DNA of 64,000 bases, from contig NC_091661.1 in assembly GCF_042453785.1 (NCBI RefSeq), positions 25,225,501 to 25,289,500 of the forward strand. Reading direction: 5' to 3'. The notes under the pieces were generated by a model that saw nothing but the letters and a program-made list of their open reading frames with translations, was not told the DNA's origin and did not search any database. Position numbers and translations under genes: made by a program. Positions 1-10,841 of this stretch are shown here, piece after piece. The first letter of the stretch is position 1. Every line of letters starts with the position of its first letter. This DNA is from Malus domestica (taxonomy: Eukaryota; Streptophyta; Magnoliopsida; Rosales; Rosaceae).

Positions 1-2823
1 GTGAAGCGGTCTTCTTGCCAAGTTATATAATTCTTCATCGTAAGAGGGTGAATTCAATTCCTTCAATTTGTTCATCTAATATAACATATACAAAAAGTTA
101 ACATGTTAGTGTAACCAAATTTAAAAACAGGCATGAACAAGTTGGAAAATATGCTCAATTCAAACCTAATACAACTTACATGTGCGTGAAACCACGAAGG
201 AAACAAGTCACGGTGCTTCTTGGCATAGAAATGGGAAGGATGTTCCCACTTTATCAACTGTTCATGCTCTTCAAGGTATGGCAAAGCCTCATCACAATTG
301 TTGAGTATGAACCAATGTGCTACCTCCATGTTCTTTTTTGTAAACGATTCGCCTTTCACAAGGTTGCGCAATTTGGGCAAAAACAGATAGTTTCTTTTTC
401 TTGCGTTAAGGACGATTGAAAGTTGTCTCAACATCTTGAAGATACATTGCACAAAAAGTAAGTGACTCGTATGTGAGCCATGCCTCCACAACTGATCATT
501 CGGGCCTTGCCTTGTTTCGAACACACTTTTTCAACTCACCAAGATATCTGCACAAATAAAAGGTATGCTACAAATTATTCAAAGCGTTCGTTAATCATGA
601 ATTTGTTATATATAGAGACGCTTAATTAAGTACCTTACTATTGTAAACATTCATCAACAGTTCACTGGTCCGGCAAGCAATGCCTCATCTGGCAAGTGAA
701 TCATACTTGTAAAGAAAGTTGGGGGAAATATCTGTTCGAACTTGCATAAGACGTTCACAATGTTATCCTGCAATTGTTTAACATCCGACTTCCACAAACA
801 CCTTGCAGTCAACTGCGAAAAAAATCTCGATAACAACACAATTGGTTTCACCACATCAAGAGGCAATAAGTATCAAATACCAACCAGAAGAAGGCGTTGA
901 AGTATCACATGACAGTCATGACTCTTCATGTTTGAAAATTTACACCCCTTCACGTTCACATGACAGTCATGACTCTCCATATGGAAACTTTACAGAAGAA
1001 ATAAAGTTGAAAAACTCTTTCTTCCCATTCGGCTTAACTGTAAAAAAGGGATGGCATTTCTTCAATGTACCACCGACTCTCTTCATCCATAAGGATGACC
1101 TAATGCCCATTCGTTCCAAATCGAGGCAAGCTTCGATCGTGTCCTTCGTTTTTCCTTCAATGTCTAGAATTGTCCCGACCAAAGTATCAAACACATTTTT
1201 CTCAATATGCATAACGTCGAGGCTGTGTCTGAATTTTAACTTTGACCAGTATGAGAGCTCAAATAACATACTCTTATGCGTCCAGTTCAGATGTGTAGTT
1301 GGTTTGGGCTTACTGACCCTTTGTCGAAATGACCAAATTCCATAAGGTTTAACTTATCCAAAATCTCATCTCCAGACCATTCTCTTGGTCTTGGGCGAGT
1401 CTCTTTTGTGCTGTAGAAGGCTTTATTGTTCTGACGCCACTCGTTGTCCCAAGGGAGCCATCTACGATGACCAAGATAACAAACTTTTCTCGCATGCCAA
1501 GACGATGTTACATTCTCCTTGCATATTGGACATGCCAAATAACCCTTAGTCATCCACCCAGAAATCATTGCATACGCGGGAAAATCGTTTACTGTCCACA
1601 TCACATCACCGCCGCTCACATGGTGAACATCTGCCTAGTATACTTATCATATGTACGAACACCATTTTCCCATAAATCTTTTAGCTCATCAACCAACAGC
1701 CCCAAATAAACATCAATGGACTTTCCTGGATCTCGGTAATTAATAGAGTCAACATCATGTATTCTTTTTTCATGCACTTCCAAGGCGGCAAATTATAAAG
1801 AAACATGACGACCGGCCAAGTGTTGTGGATTTGGTTTAAACCCCCGAACGGATTAAATCTGTCGGTGGCAAGTCCCAATCTGACGTTGTACGGGTCAGCT
1901 GCAAAATCAAGGTACATCTGATCGAATTCTTTCCACTCTTCATCTGCAAGATGCCTCATAACATCGTCATTTACCCATTCCTTATGCCATCTCATGTCGG
2001 TTGTGGTATGCATCGACATGTACAATCGCTGCAACCTAGACTTCAATGGAAGATAATGCATTATTTTTTGTGGAATCTTGGTCTTTCTATTCTGTGATGT
2101 CATTTTAAACCTCGGCTCATTGCAGACAGGGCATTTATCCAACTGTTTGTTCTCCTTATAGAACAAACTACAATTATTTACACATGCGTGAATTTTTTCA
2201 TACCCGAATCTGAGACCCTTCAACACTTTTTGGGCACTTTTATGATCTTCAGGTAAACAATTCTCCTTTGGAAGCATCCTCTTGATAACTCCCAAAAAGT
2301 AATCAAAACACTTTTTTGACAAACGAAACTTGATCTAGCCATGCATCAACTCCACAATTGCTGTGAGCACTAAAAAGTTCTTGTAACCCGGATATAATTC
2401 ATGCTTGGCATTTTTCAACAGTTTTTCATAGTTTTTGAATGCCTCACTGTCCATGGTTGGACGACCATCATCTCCCTCTTCCTGATTGGTGTTGCTCAAG
2501 GCGTATGAATAAACGTCATTTAGAATATTCATAACTTGTTCACTAGGATCCACATTAGATTCAACAATCTCCACTTGTGTCACATATGAAGACGAAGCTT
2601 GGTCTAATCGTTCTCCATGATGATACCAAGTACAGGTCTCCATCATCCCATTTCTTACTAAATGAAATCGAACATTTTCGAATGTCTCCCACATTAAGTT
2701 GTTACACCTCCTACACGGACATCGAATATGAGTTGAACCTAGGTTGTGTCTAGTTGCAAATTCAATGAACTCATCTATTCCATCCAGGTACTCAACAACA
2801 CATCTATATGATTATGTATCCAT
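1..2823 (-). pseudogene. Degenerate TNP2 transposase of the CACTA element
   Basis: The minus strand encodes pieces matching plant TNP2 transposases in order. An N-terminal transposase-associated zinc-finger-like domain has CPCRRCNN near 2710. The tnp2 core (about 2330-960) contains CPVCNEPRF, DRFNPFGG, WTVNDFPAY, GYLACPIC and LDVMHIEKNV. The DUF4218-like part follows (RYLGELKK and YESLTFCAMYL, about 540-420). A likely intron lies near 540-635, with its acceptor just before RYLGELKK, and another near 70-120. It is broken: an in-frame stop three codons after the candidate ATG at 2823, a TAG near 2325-2335, frameshifts near 1740 and 1620 and between 1290 and 1260, and further stops at 420-520. 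It cannot give an intact transposase. Family assignment is firm; the intron calls are tentative. Confidence 0.87.
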
Positions 2824-3419
2824 TGTATGTCCATCTTGCCTACAATCCCAATAAAAGTATAAGAATTACAACTTGTCACCTTATTCCTCCGGTAAGGGCC
2901 CTATCTCATTCAGGAATACACAGTTATGTGCCGTAATTTACGATTCCAATGGATTAAATTTCGACGTGGGCTAATTTCGATAGCATCTCCTTACAGTTCT
3001 TCAAGTGCACGTCATAGATACATAATATCCACTGTGTACTCGAAGAACATCAAGAAATGTTACCAAAATTTTCACAATCGAAACCTAATCCGTGAACCAC
3101 AAACTACAACACATAACTATACATTCCCAAACTGTCCAAAAAATGGGACAATTCAAGAATTAATTAGACCGCAGTCATGCTTTCACATCCATGCACGAAA
3201 TCCAACTAATTCTCAAATGGGAAACTGAGCTTTTCTTGAAGAAAAAGTGTACGAAGTTAAGTAGTATTAACTTCGTACAACACAAAACAATTTTGTAGGT
3301 GATGTACAAAAATATGTGCATACAAATAAACTAAATCACAATAATTACTAAAACTAAATAAAATAGATAAAATTAATTTAGCGAAGAAAATAAAGATTTT
3401 AAAAGACTTTAAAATCCTA
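2824..3419. other. CACTA leader region, no gene seen
   Basis: AT-rich sequence between the transposase start and the nested AT-rich element. The 100-codon open frame at 2926-3228 has no recognisable motif and is not supported as a gene. Confidence 0.4.
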
Positions 3420-3812
3420 GTGTAGTCAATTAAAAGATTTTAAAGGATTTTAGAATCCATTCAAATCTAGGTGTAGTCAATTAAAGGATTTTAGAATCCT
3501 TTAAAATTTAGGTGTAGTCAATTAAAAGATTTTAAAGGATTTTAAAATCCATCAAAATCTACGTGTATTAAAAAAATTAAGATTTTAGAGGATTTCAATA
3601 AATTGTGGATTTTGTGGGATTTGAGAGCCAAAAGTATATATAACCAAGACTAAAAAGAATCCAACCTCACTCCTAGGATTTCAAATCCTTCCACCACAAT
3701 CCATTCAAATTCTTTAAAAATCCATATGAATTTTGTAGGAGTTTTTAATCCTCTTAAATCCTATCAAATCTATCACTATTAAAATCCTTTAAAATCTTAG
3801 TTTGACTACACC
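3420..3812. mobile_element. AT-rich inverted-repeat element with internal tandem copies
   Basis: GTGTAGTCAATTAAA recurs at 3420, 3471 and 3512, with a decayed copy at 3563 (spacings 51, 41 and 51). Each copy is followed by variants of AAGATTTTAAAGGATTTTA. The reverse complement (…aaaatcttagtttgactacac) closes the element at about 3780-3812. The layout suggests a non-autonomous transposon whose left terminal repeat was amplified. Superfamily unknown, and no clean target duplication was found. Confidence 0.6.
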
Positions 3813-4782
3813 CCTAAATTTTTCTTAGACTTCATTTTCATTGTAATATAAAGTGATTTATGCACCCTTTATTTCACTTTACGCATCTACACAAGAGAAT
3901 CTGAAAAGGACTATTGCAACTAGAACTATAAAGACCCAAAGAGGTCAGGTTTCAGTCACAAAAGAGTAACTGTGTCTAGAAATTGGCATCCAATAATCCA
4001 CCAACTCAAACTTGGTATTGTCAGTAGGAACTTTTGGCATCTACAAGCAACTGGGTCTTGCAGCCAAATAGTCCAAATAGTTCATTCATTTTATAATCCT
4101 TCTAAAGTTACAAACTGAAAGTGCTTATTCATCATTATAATCAACCAGATAAACATTCAGCTAATTAAAAAAAATAACGCATTGTAGTTGGTTTGATAAG
4201 TTGTGTCCTAAAATTAGAAAAGTTCCCCAAGTGGTTTGACTGAGAGAGTGTGAGTCAGTTACCTGTATAATGTAATTGGCATGCCTAAAAGAGGAAGATA
4301 TTGCTTTGGCATGCTGGCCTAGTACCACAAACATAACGAGAAAACATGATCATCTTATGGGACTGGAATGACAACCAAATCCATAGATGAAGGTGATGGG
4401 AATTTCTCTTAGACTTCATTTTCATTGTAATGTAAAGATGCAACAAATAGCAAGCATTCTCTCATCAAATTCAACTGATTCTATACCGTTATACAATAAA
4501 CATTCAAAACAAATGATTGAAACTTCATATATATAAGCCATCAAAAGTATTTAATTCACGTTTCACAAAAAAAAAAAAATCAATTCTCAACAGCTAAATT
4601 AGATCTGCTTACTCCAAATCAAAGACCATCAAATAGCAAGGGAGGGATTGCATGATGAAAAGAGATGAAACATTTATATGTTGAATTTATGAGCAAGGAG
4701 GGATTAGAGAAGGTTTTGAAGAGAGATGGGGGAGGGAGGTAGCTGCTGCAACTGGGTTTGCAGTTTTTGCCTCCCAAACTAA
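3813..4782. other. CACTA leader region; short direct repeat
   Basis: No gene seen. A near-perfect ~30-bp direct repeat (cttagacttcattttcatt...) occurs at 3824-3853 and 4408-4437, which might mark an older insertion or duplication of the intervening 0.55 kb. Confidence 0.4.
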
Positions 4783-5100
4783 TTAAGTGGAGCAGAAAAA
4801 GTCGTTGACTTTACATGACGCTAGTCTTCGTTGCGCAAAACAGCTTTGCACGACGCAAGTGCACCTACGTCGCGCAAAGCTATTTTGCTTGACGCAAGTG
4901 CACATGCGTCGTGCAAAGTTGGCAAAAAAGCGGTAAAACATTCTTTGTTTGGTGCCAAGAACTTGCGCTACACACAAAATGTCACGCAAATGGTATTTGC
5001 GCAACGACACTTTGCACGACGCATTGTGTTTTGGGTTGCATAAACATACTTTGCGCGACGAAATTTGCTCCGTTGCACAAGGTTCCATCGGCCAAACATG
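4783..5100. repeat. CACTA subterminal repeats
   Basis: At least ten direct and inverted copies of a motif close to TTTGCRCGACGCA (for example near 4846, 4868, 4890, 4912, 5012 and 5050) lie just inside the CACTA terminus. In CACTA elements such subterminal repeats are the binding sites of the second transposon protein (TnpA-like). The GC-rich CpG-containing repeats contrast with the AT-rich flanks. Open frames crossing this block are artefacts. Confidence 0.75.
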
Positions 5101-5114
5101 TTTTTCTACTAGTG

Positions 5115-5924
5115 CCAATTGTGACCCTGAAGCTTTCTATCAATTGATAACCAATATGGCAAATGAACCCAAGACTTCTCATGGACTCATCTTCAATGCT
5201 TTTGAAGATCTTGAAGGACAAGCACTTGGCACACTTCACCAAGAATATTACCCCAATATTCCAATTTTCTCACTAGGTCCATTTCACAAGTGCGGCCCTA
5301 CAACCTCTTCTTCTTCAACTAGTTTGTTAGCACAAGACCAAAGTTGCATTTCATGGCTAAACACTCAAGCGCCAAAATCTGTTGCTTATGTTAGCTTTGG
5401 GAGCATTGCCAAGATAGATCAAGTTCAATTTTTAGAGGTTGCTTGGGGGTTGGCTAATAGTGGCCAACCTTGTGGGTGGTTCGACCCGGATTAGTTACAA
5501 AGTCAGACTGGCTTGAAGTGTTGCCTAACAAGTTTCTAAAAGCATTGAACGAAAGAGCCCATGTCATGAAATAGGCTCCACAAAAAGAAGTTTTGGCCCA
5601 CCCAGTAGTCGGAGCCTTTTGGACTCACTGTGGTTGGAATTCTACATTGGAGAGGTGAAGGCGTACCTATGATTTGTACACCATGTTTCAATGATCAAAT
5701 GTGCAAGATTTGTGAGCGATGTTTGGAAGGTAGGGTTGCAGTTGGAGCATGGGATTGAGAGAGATGAGGTTGAAGGAACAATTAGAATGATGGTTGAGAA
5801 AGAAGGGGAAGAGATCAAAGAGAGAGCCTTAAAGTTGATGGAAAAGGCAAATCTTTCCCTCAAAGAAGGTGGCTCTTCGTACCAATCTTTAGATGGCTTG
5901 GTTAATCATATTTTATCCTTATAA
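5115..5924 (+). pseudogene. UGT76-like glucosyltransferase, 3' half, truncated by CACTA insertion
   Basis: The segment aligns end to end with residues ~183-457 of the intact UGT at 10842-12348. It starts at NCDPE exactly where the CACTA terminus stops and ends with the same SYQSLDGLV..HILSL tail. Damage relative to the intact copy: loss of several bases after GLANSGQP (about 5470) shifting the frame, a TAG in place of the Trp codon opening the PSPG box (about 5573), a ~5-bp deletion after NSTLE (about 5655), and a second ~5-bp deletion near 5700. The PSPG box is otherwise recognisable (HCGWNSTLE). The 5' half should lie beyond the CACTA element, left of the window. It cannot encode an active enzyme. 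Confidence 0.9.
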
Positions 5925-6346
5925 ATCATTTGTTTTTGAAAATGGTAATCCATCATCTTTATCATATCCTTCAGAATTCTTCCATTTTTTTTTCTCTTGC
6001 CCGCTTACAAATGGTTGATTATCTTTTTCTTTATACAAAGCACCATTGATGAAATAAGAATCAAATACAGAACCTCGAGTAAAAGATTTATGCATACTAA
6101 TAAACATCCTCAAGAGTAATGTACATACTAATAAACAGTAAACCACTGGGCTTAGCAATCCAATCCGCCACCTTTGCAAACGAACTCTTGGAATTTTTTT
6201 TAGTATAAATCTTCATTCTACATTGTCTCATATTGGTCACTACCAAAATGTTTCCTCACTTTATAAGACTTTGTCCCTATTAGAAAGTGATTGAAGTGTT
6301 GGACCTTGAAGAGTAACATTAGGCTCAAACATTGGTTTCAGTGGCG
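5925..6346. other. UGT 3' flank, duplicated with the gene
   Basis: About 250 bp after the stop (to ~6140) matches the region downstream of the intact UGT (12349-12640) and more weakly that after the 21902 fragment. The flank was therefore duplicated together with the genes. No gene is seen here. Confidence 0.6.
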
Positions 6347-6834
6347 GAGCCAAAATTTTTTGTTAAAGAGAGGGTATTTCGAACTCATAGCATGAGCAAT
6401 CGAAGTGACCTTCACAAAACTGAAAGAGCCGTTAAATTTAATAAAGAGAATCAAAAGAAGTGTATAATACAAGTAAGTGGGAGGTAGAGAGCAAGGTACC
6501 CACTAAAAAAATTGAAATTATAGGAAGAAAATAGACAGAAAAAAAGTACGACAAAGAGGAAGGCTACAAATAATAGTTGATTAGGTTGCTTTAGAAATAA
6601 AGTTGATTTTAAAACCTCATCCCTGAGTTTAACTAATCCACAAAGCCAAAGCAAACAAAATTGTTAGAAAAATATAAGATACGATGTCGTTCAACTCAAC
6701 TTCTTCACGATGACAATTCATCTTCTTTCTTATGTCTCATGGTTCTACAACTGCAAGCTTAAGGCCGTTAGAAATTTCTTAAACAATGGTCAGGATGGGC
6801 CCGTGACCACTCTGGTCCCTTAGTGGCTCTGCCC
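6347..6834. mobile_element. Possible hAT-like non-autonomous element
   Basis: The left edge reads AGTGGCGGAGCCAAAA and the right edge is an imperfect inverse (…ttagtggctctgccc). Such GTGGCGGAGCC ends are common on plant hAT-type MITEs. No clear 8-bp duplication was identified, so boundaries and class are tentative. The interior holds no recognisable coding sequence. Confidence 0.35.
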
Positions 6835-7093
6835 ATAATTGGGGTTTGAGCTTTGAGGTGTGCTAATTAATTGATAATTAATATATAATTAATTATCAAC
6901 AGATGAAGTCTGAAGTGATGAAAGAACGCCAGAGAGCAAAACACTCATCTGAGAAGATGTCTCCCAATAGACGAATCTCATTCTCATACTTGTTACGAAC
7001 ATGCATAAACCTATTATATATACATTCATCTTTCATAGTTGGATTTAGATCTTGATCTCTTATTATTTTTAATTAAATAAATGTTTAAATCTA

Positions 7094-7247
7094 AGGAAAA
7101 CTAATGAAAAAGGCTTGAAAACTTTGAGTTTTAACGATAAGGACAAAATAAAGGGTAAAGTGAATAGTACCAGGTTTGACTTTTTAGTGTAAAAATGTGG
7201 TTTTTCGTTAAAGTGAACAATACTGTAGGCTTTTCGTTAAAACTCCC
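7094..7247. mobile_element. Mutator-type MITE, family 1 copy
   Basis: A 154-bp element with imperfect terminal repeats (GGAAAACTAATGAAAA versus rc of the right end GGGAGTTTTAACGAAAA). It is flanked by a perfect 9-bp duplication TTAAATCTA (7085-7093 and 7248-7256). Other copies of the family lie at 22120, 23241, 23914, 43693 and 62941. The 9-bp duplication places it with Mutator-like elements. Confidence 0.8.
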
Positions 7248-7439
7248 TTAAATCTATGATCTAAATCTCCAATTATGTCATAAAATAATGAATGTCTATT
7301 ATTTTTAAGTAATCTAAAATATAGCAGTACAAATCATAATCGTGAGACGTAGTTGTTAGTATTAATATTGGATAATCAAACGTGCTAACAACATAATGGT
7401 TTTTTAATCAAAGTGGTACCAGATATTGGCATAACTCCT

Positions 7440-9235
7440 CATTTTGATCTCTGAAATTTAAAATTCATAGAACTGGTTCTTGAGTTTGTCTACCGTCAAT
7501 CATTTTGGTCATTCTATGAAAAATCTCCGTTAAATAAGGTAAAATGACAAAAGTATCCTCAAATTTTGTCAAATCACTAAGGTCCGCTACTTGGACATTT
7601 TGTGAATCAACGATTCGATCGTTAGATCGTCACCAAACCTTAATACATTATAGTACGTAATATTTGAGGGCCATAGGAACTTATGGATTGGGAATTCGAC
7701 ATATAGATCTTTCCGAATTAAATTTGTAAGTTCGTAAAATAAAACGTCAGCCGCCACTTAATTTTAGCAATTGGCTGAGATCCGACATTTGGATCATTCT
7801 GAAACTTTAGGATGTTGTTCTAGAAGCTTATTGAAACTCTTGGGAAGTTATGGATTGGAAATCTAAGATGCGGATCTTCTGGATCGAGTTACGTAGGGCT
7901 GTGGATCCTATAGTCGGCCTTTGATCGACGTATGACTTTTGGTCAATGGGTTTCAAATCATTTTAGAACGTCATTGGGGATTTGTTTTATGTAAGTTACG
8001 TGTTCTATCGATAAGAATTCTGAGACGTGATTTGATAATTGTTCTAGGCAACAATCGTTCGTGATGCCTTGATATTCGTGCTAGGGAGTTGTAGAGCAGA
8101 CTCTAGGTGAGTGGGTCTTTTCCTTTGTATAGTGTATATATATATGATTGATAGTTTCCACAAATGCTTTTAAATTGATTTATGCATTTTACGTCATGTC
8201 TTATATATATTTTTTTAAATACTATGATATGGTTGAGTTTTAGATTGCATCATGGCATATCCATATGCATATTACCTGCATATAATTGTTGTGAATGCTT
8301 TGAAATGCTAAGGTGAACGCGGGACGCGCATGTAAGTTATGTGATGGATTGAAATGGTTGAATCATTTTGGTATGCACACATTTATTTAGAGCTCATCAA
8401 GGCTGCACCCCGGTATTAGTGCTCCCGCCCGGGGTAGGGTCAGTCTTCACATGATTGTTCACCTCCCGCACCGCACGCTCACCTTGGATCTAAGTATGGT
8501 GCCAGCCTGTCGTACAGACCACAATTGGGGGTTCCGACTCGTAGATGACCCGTGATTTATCGCACAGCTTTCACATGATCGTAGCACTTAAGCGTACACA
8601 TTTATACCCAGCCTGTCGTACAGGTCCACTAGGTAACTCCGACTCGTGTGTTAGCCTAGGTTGATGAGCTACAGGTCCAGTCGTACAGGTCACATTAGGT
8701 GACTCCGACTGGCATGCTAGTTTATACTGATTTCACATCTAGCTTACATTTATTATTGTTGAGATATTATGACATGGCATACTTCAATTTTCGCTGCTCT
8801 GGTGCATTGGTTTTCGTACCGATGTAGTATTATTTTCTGAAAACTATACAGGTTTTATGGTAAGGGGTTATAACGTTTTCAAAGGTTTTTATTAAAACTT
8901 TATTTTCAGGCCCACTTACCCTTGTATTTCGCCCCTCCAGGTTTTAGTAGCTGAGCTTTTGTATCGACGAGGATTCTTGGCAAATATTGGTATAGGCGAT
9001 TACCTTCAATGGTATAATTCTCTATCCACTTTACTATACTTTACTTATGCTCTGTCATCACGTGTGAAATGAGTTCATTCCCGCTCACAACGCACTCTTA
9101 AAGTTAGGCACTTTTAGGTTTAAATTTATTCACATTTTCCACATCACTACACTTTATGACTTCGTCACCTTCCATATGTCGACCAGCACAACTCGATCCG
9201 GAGTCCTAGTGGACATCTCGGATCGGGATGTGTCA
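7440..9235 (+). mobile_element. LTR-retrotransposon remnant (Ty3/gypsy-like LTR)
   Basis: This is non-coding sequence. The stretch at 7590-7760 is homologous in inverse orientation to 17230-17370, and the right end (ggatcgggatgtgtca, 9235) resembles the inverse of 15570-15600. It contains repeated blocks of 'gcctgtcgtacag... ttccgactcg' at 8510-8710. Two members of one LTR family in opposite orientation explain this best. The left boundary is not defined. Confidence 0.5.
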
Positions 9236-10670
9236 TAATGTATCTACTGTTTTATTTTAATGGTGATAATTTTTCTTGGTTTAAGTTTTACGAAATAATT
9301 TAGGCAATGTTTAACTTTACCAAAATAATGTAACTACTATTTTAATTTACCTACAAAATAAATGCTATTTGATTCCAAATTAATTTACCTGCATTTTACA
9401 TATAAATATAGATAAATTATTTTTAACACGCAAATATAATAACAAATCAGAAATGTCTATTGTATGTAATAAAATAATTTACCTACAACATAAAAGAATA
9501 TTAATTGGTTTTTTTTTTTTGTATATATATTTGTGTTACTAATATTTGTGATACAAGAAAGGTAGAATTTCCATATGGGGTTAATTGCTAAACATAATTA
9601 GGGTTTTGTGGCATAAGTTGTAAATATTTTGTAATAATTGGTTATATATTTCTCTACATAGTAGTCTATTTGAAATTTGGGTTTTATTTGAATGTTTAAC
9701 ATTAGGTGAGTTTTTGTTTGAAAAATAGGATTTCAAGAGCTTTTCTCTAAAGAACCCAAAAAATTACTGGCATACTGTTCCTTCGGTTGCTTGTACTTGC
9801 AAGCAAATGCTTTCCAATAGCCTTACCCCAACTCTCCATCAGCAGAAACTCCTCTGAATATTTTCTGATGTCTTGTCCGAGACGTAAACTGCGAAGGGTT
9901 TTCAAGTGTACCAATGCAAAGATCCATAACTTAGTAATTAGAGTTTTTCCATTTACCATAATAACAAAATGGTCATTTGTAGAAATATGGTCAATAGACC
10001 TAAACTGATAAGAAAAACACATTGGATTGATTCTGGTTTTGGTGCGGTGGGGGAGAGGGGTATTTATCGTGAAAATACGGGAGCATTTTCGTAATTGTGT
10101 GGCGGTGTTTTATGGTTCCGGTTGTTTCAAGAGGAGGACGGAGGAGGAGGGAAGTGTTCGGTAGTCTTTGGTTCGACGAGGGGATTTCCAGAGAGAAAAG
10201 AATAGACCATCTTGGAATATGGCACGTGGCGGAAGATCAACGGGGGCGCATATATTACTGATGGGACTGTGAAGGAATACGAGGGTACTGCCAATAGACA
10301 AAAGGAAAAATTTAAAATACATCTAATTTTATAGGTTTATTTTGAAATATGTTTAATTTTTAGTAATTTTTATTTTTAAAATAGATCTAATTTTTAATTA
10401 TTTTGAACCGAAATGTCTAGACAAAATGAAGGGCCCTACAGAAAAATAAGCGCAAAGCCCAATTGGTAAATATAAACAATGATTTTCCTTGTGTATCTTT
10501 GTTAGCAACCACAGAAAAAAAAAAGGAACGACAAAAGGAGCTGGTGGTTGACATGTGGGGTGAGTAAAAACATCAACTTCAACAGAGCCATCAATAAGAT
10601 AAGGTTCCAGGATTGCGTCATGCGTGAGCAAATTTCCCATATTATATATTTTTCTAACGCACGTTATATG
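9236..10670. other. Intergenic, no supported gene
   Basis: The sequence is AT-rich to ~9720, then a less AT-rich stretch (9740-10320) with overlapping short open frames on both strands, none with a recognisable motif. The region upstream of 10670 probably holds the distal promoter of the UGT gene. Confidence 0.4.
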
Positions 10671-10675
10671 ATATT

Positions 10676-10682
10676 ATATAAA
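10676..10682 (+). promoter_or_regulatory. Candidate TATA box of the UGT gene
   Basis: TATATAA lies 160 bp before the ATG at 10842, giving a plausible ~130-base leader. There is no independent support for the start site. Confidence 0.3.
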
Positions 10683-10841
10683 TTAAAGTAGTTTTTTCCC
10701 CTTGTTTTCTTCTACTTGTATAATAATGTGTGTCTGTACATTAAAAATCTCTTTTTCTCGAGCCCCGCCGCCTCATCAGTCAGCATTCACAATAAGTTCA
10801 CAGTCACAAGCTAAGCAAACGTAAACATTGTCGACTGGAAA

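Larger units (their letters stand above)
1..5114 (-). mobile_element. CACTA (En/Spm) DNA transposon, 5' part; left end outside the window
   Basis: Read on the minus strand, the element begins at 5114 with CACTAGTAGAAAAA, a typical CACTA terminus. It continues through a subterminal block of short GC-rich repeats (4783-5100) and an AT-rich leader into a TNP2-type transposase running off the left edge. The sequence just right of 5114 (ccaattgtgac...) is the middle of a UGT coding region that is continuous at 11520 in the intact paralog, so the end is sharply defined. The leader carries a nested AT-rich element. Treating 1-5114 as one element is inference from orientation and order; the other terminus and the 3-bp duplication must lie left of the window. 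Confidence 0.75.

Noticed and set aside
803..1345. 180-codon + strand frame opposite the transposase
   Set aside because: It is the complement of TNP2 coding sequence, with no independent similarity.
4783..5494. Cys/Arg-rich frames over the CACTA end, and a 181-codon frame joining it to UGT codons
   Set aside because: The N-terminal part is translation of subterminal repeats. The fusion to UGT is an accident of the insertion and lacks the UGT N-terminal domain.
9747..10640. Overlapping 70-90-codon frames on both strands as a possible gene
   Set aside because: No recognisable motif, no conserved partner in the duplicated UGT flanks, and start/stop layout expected by chance.
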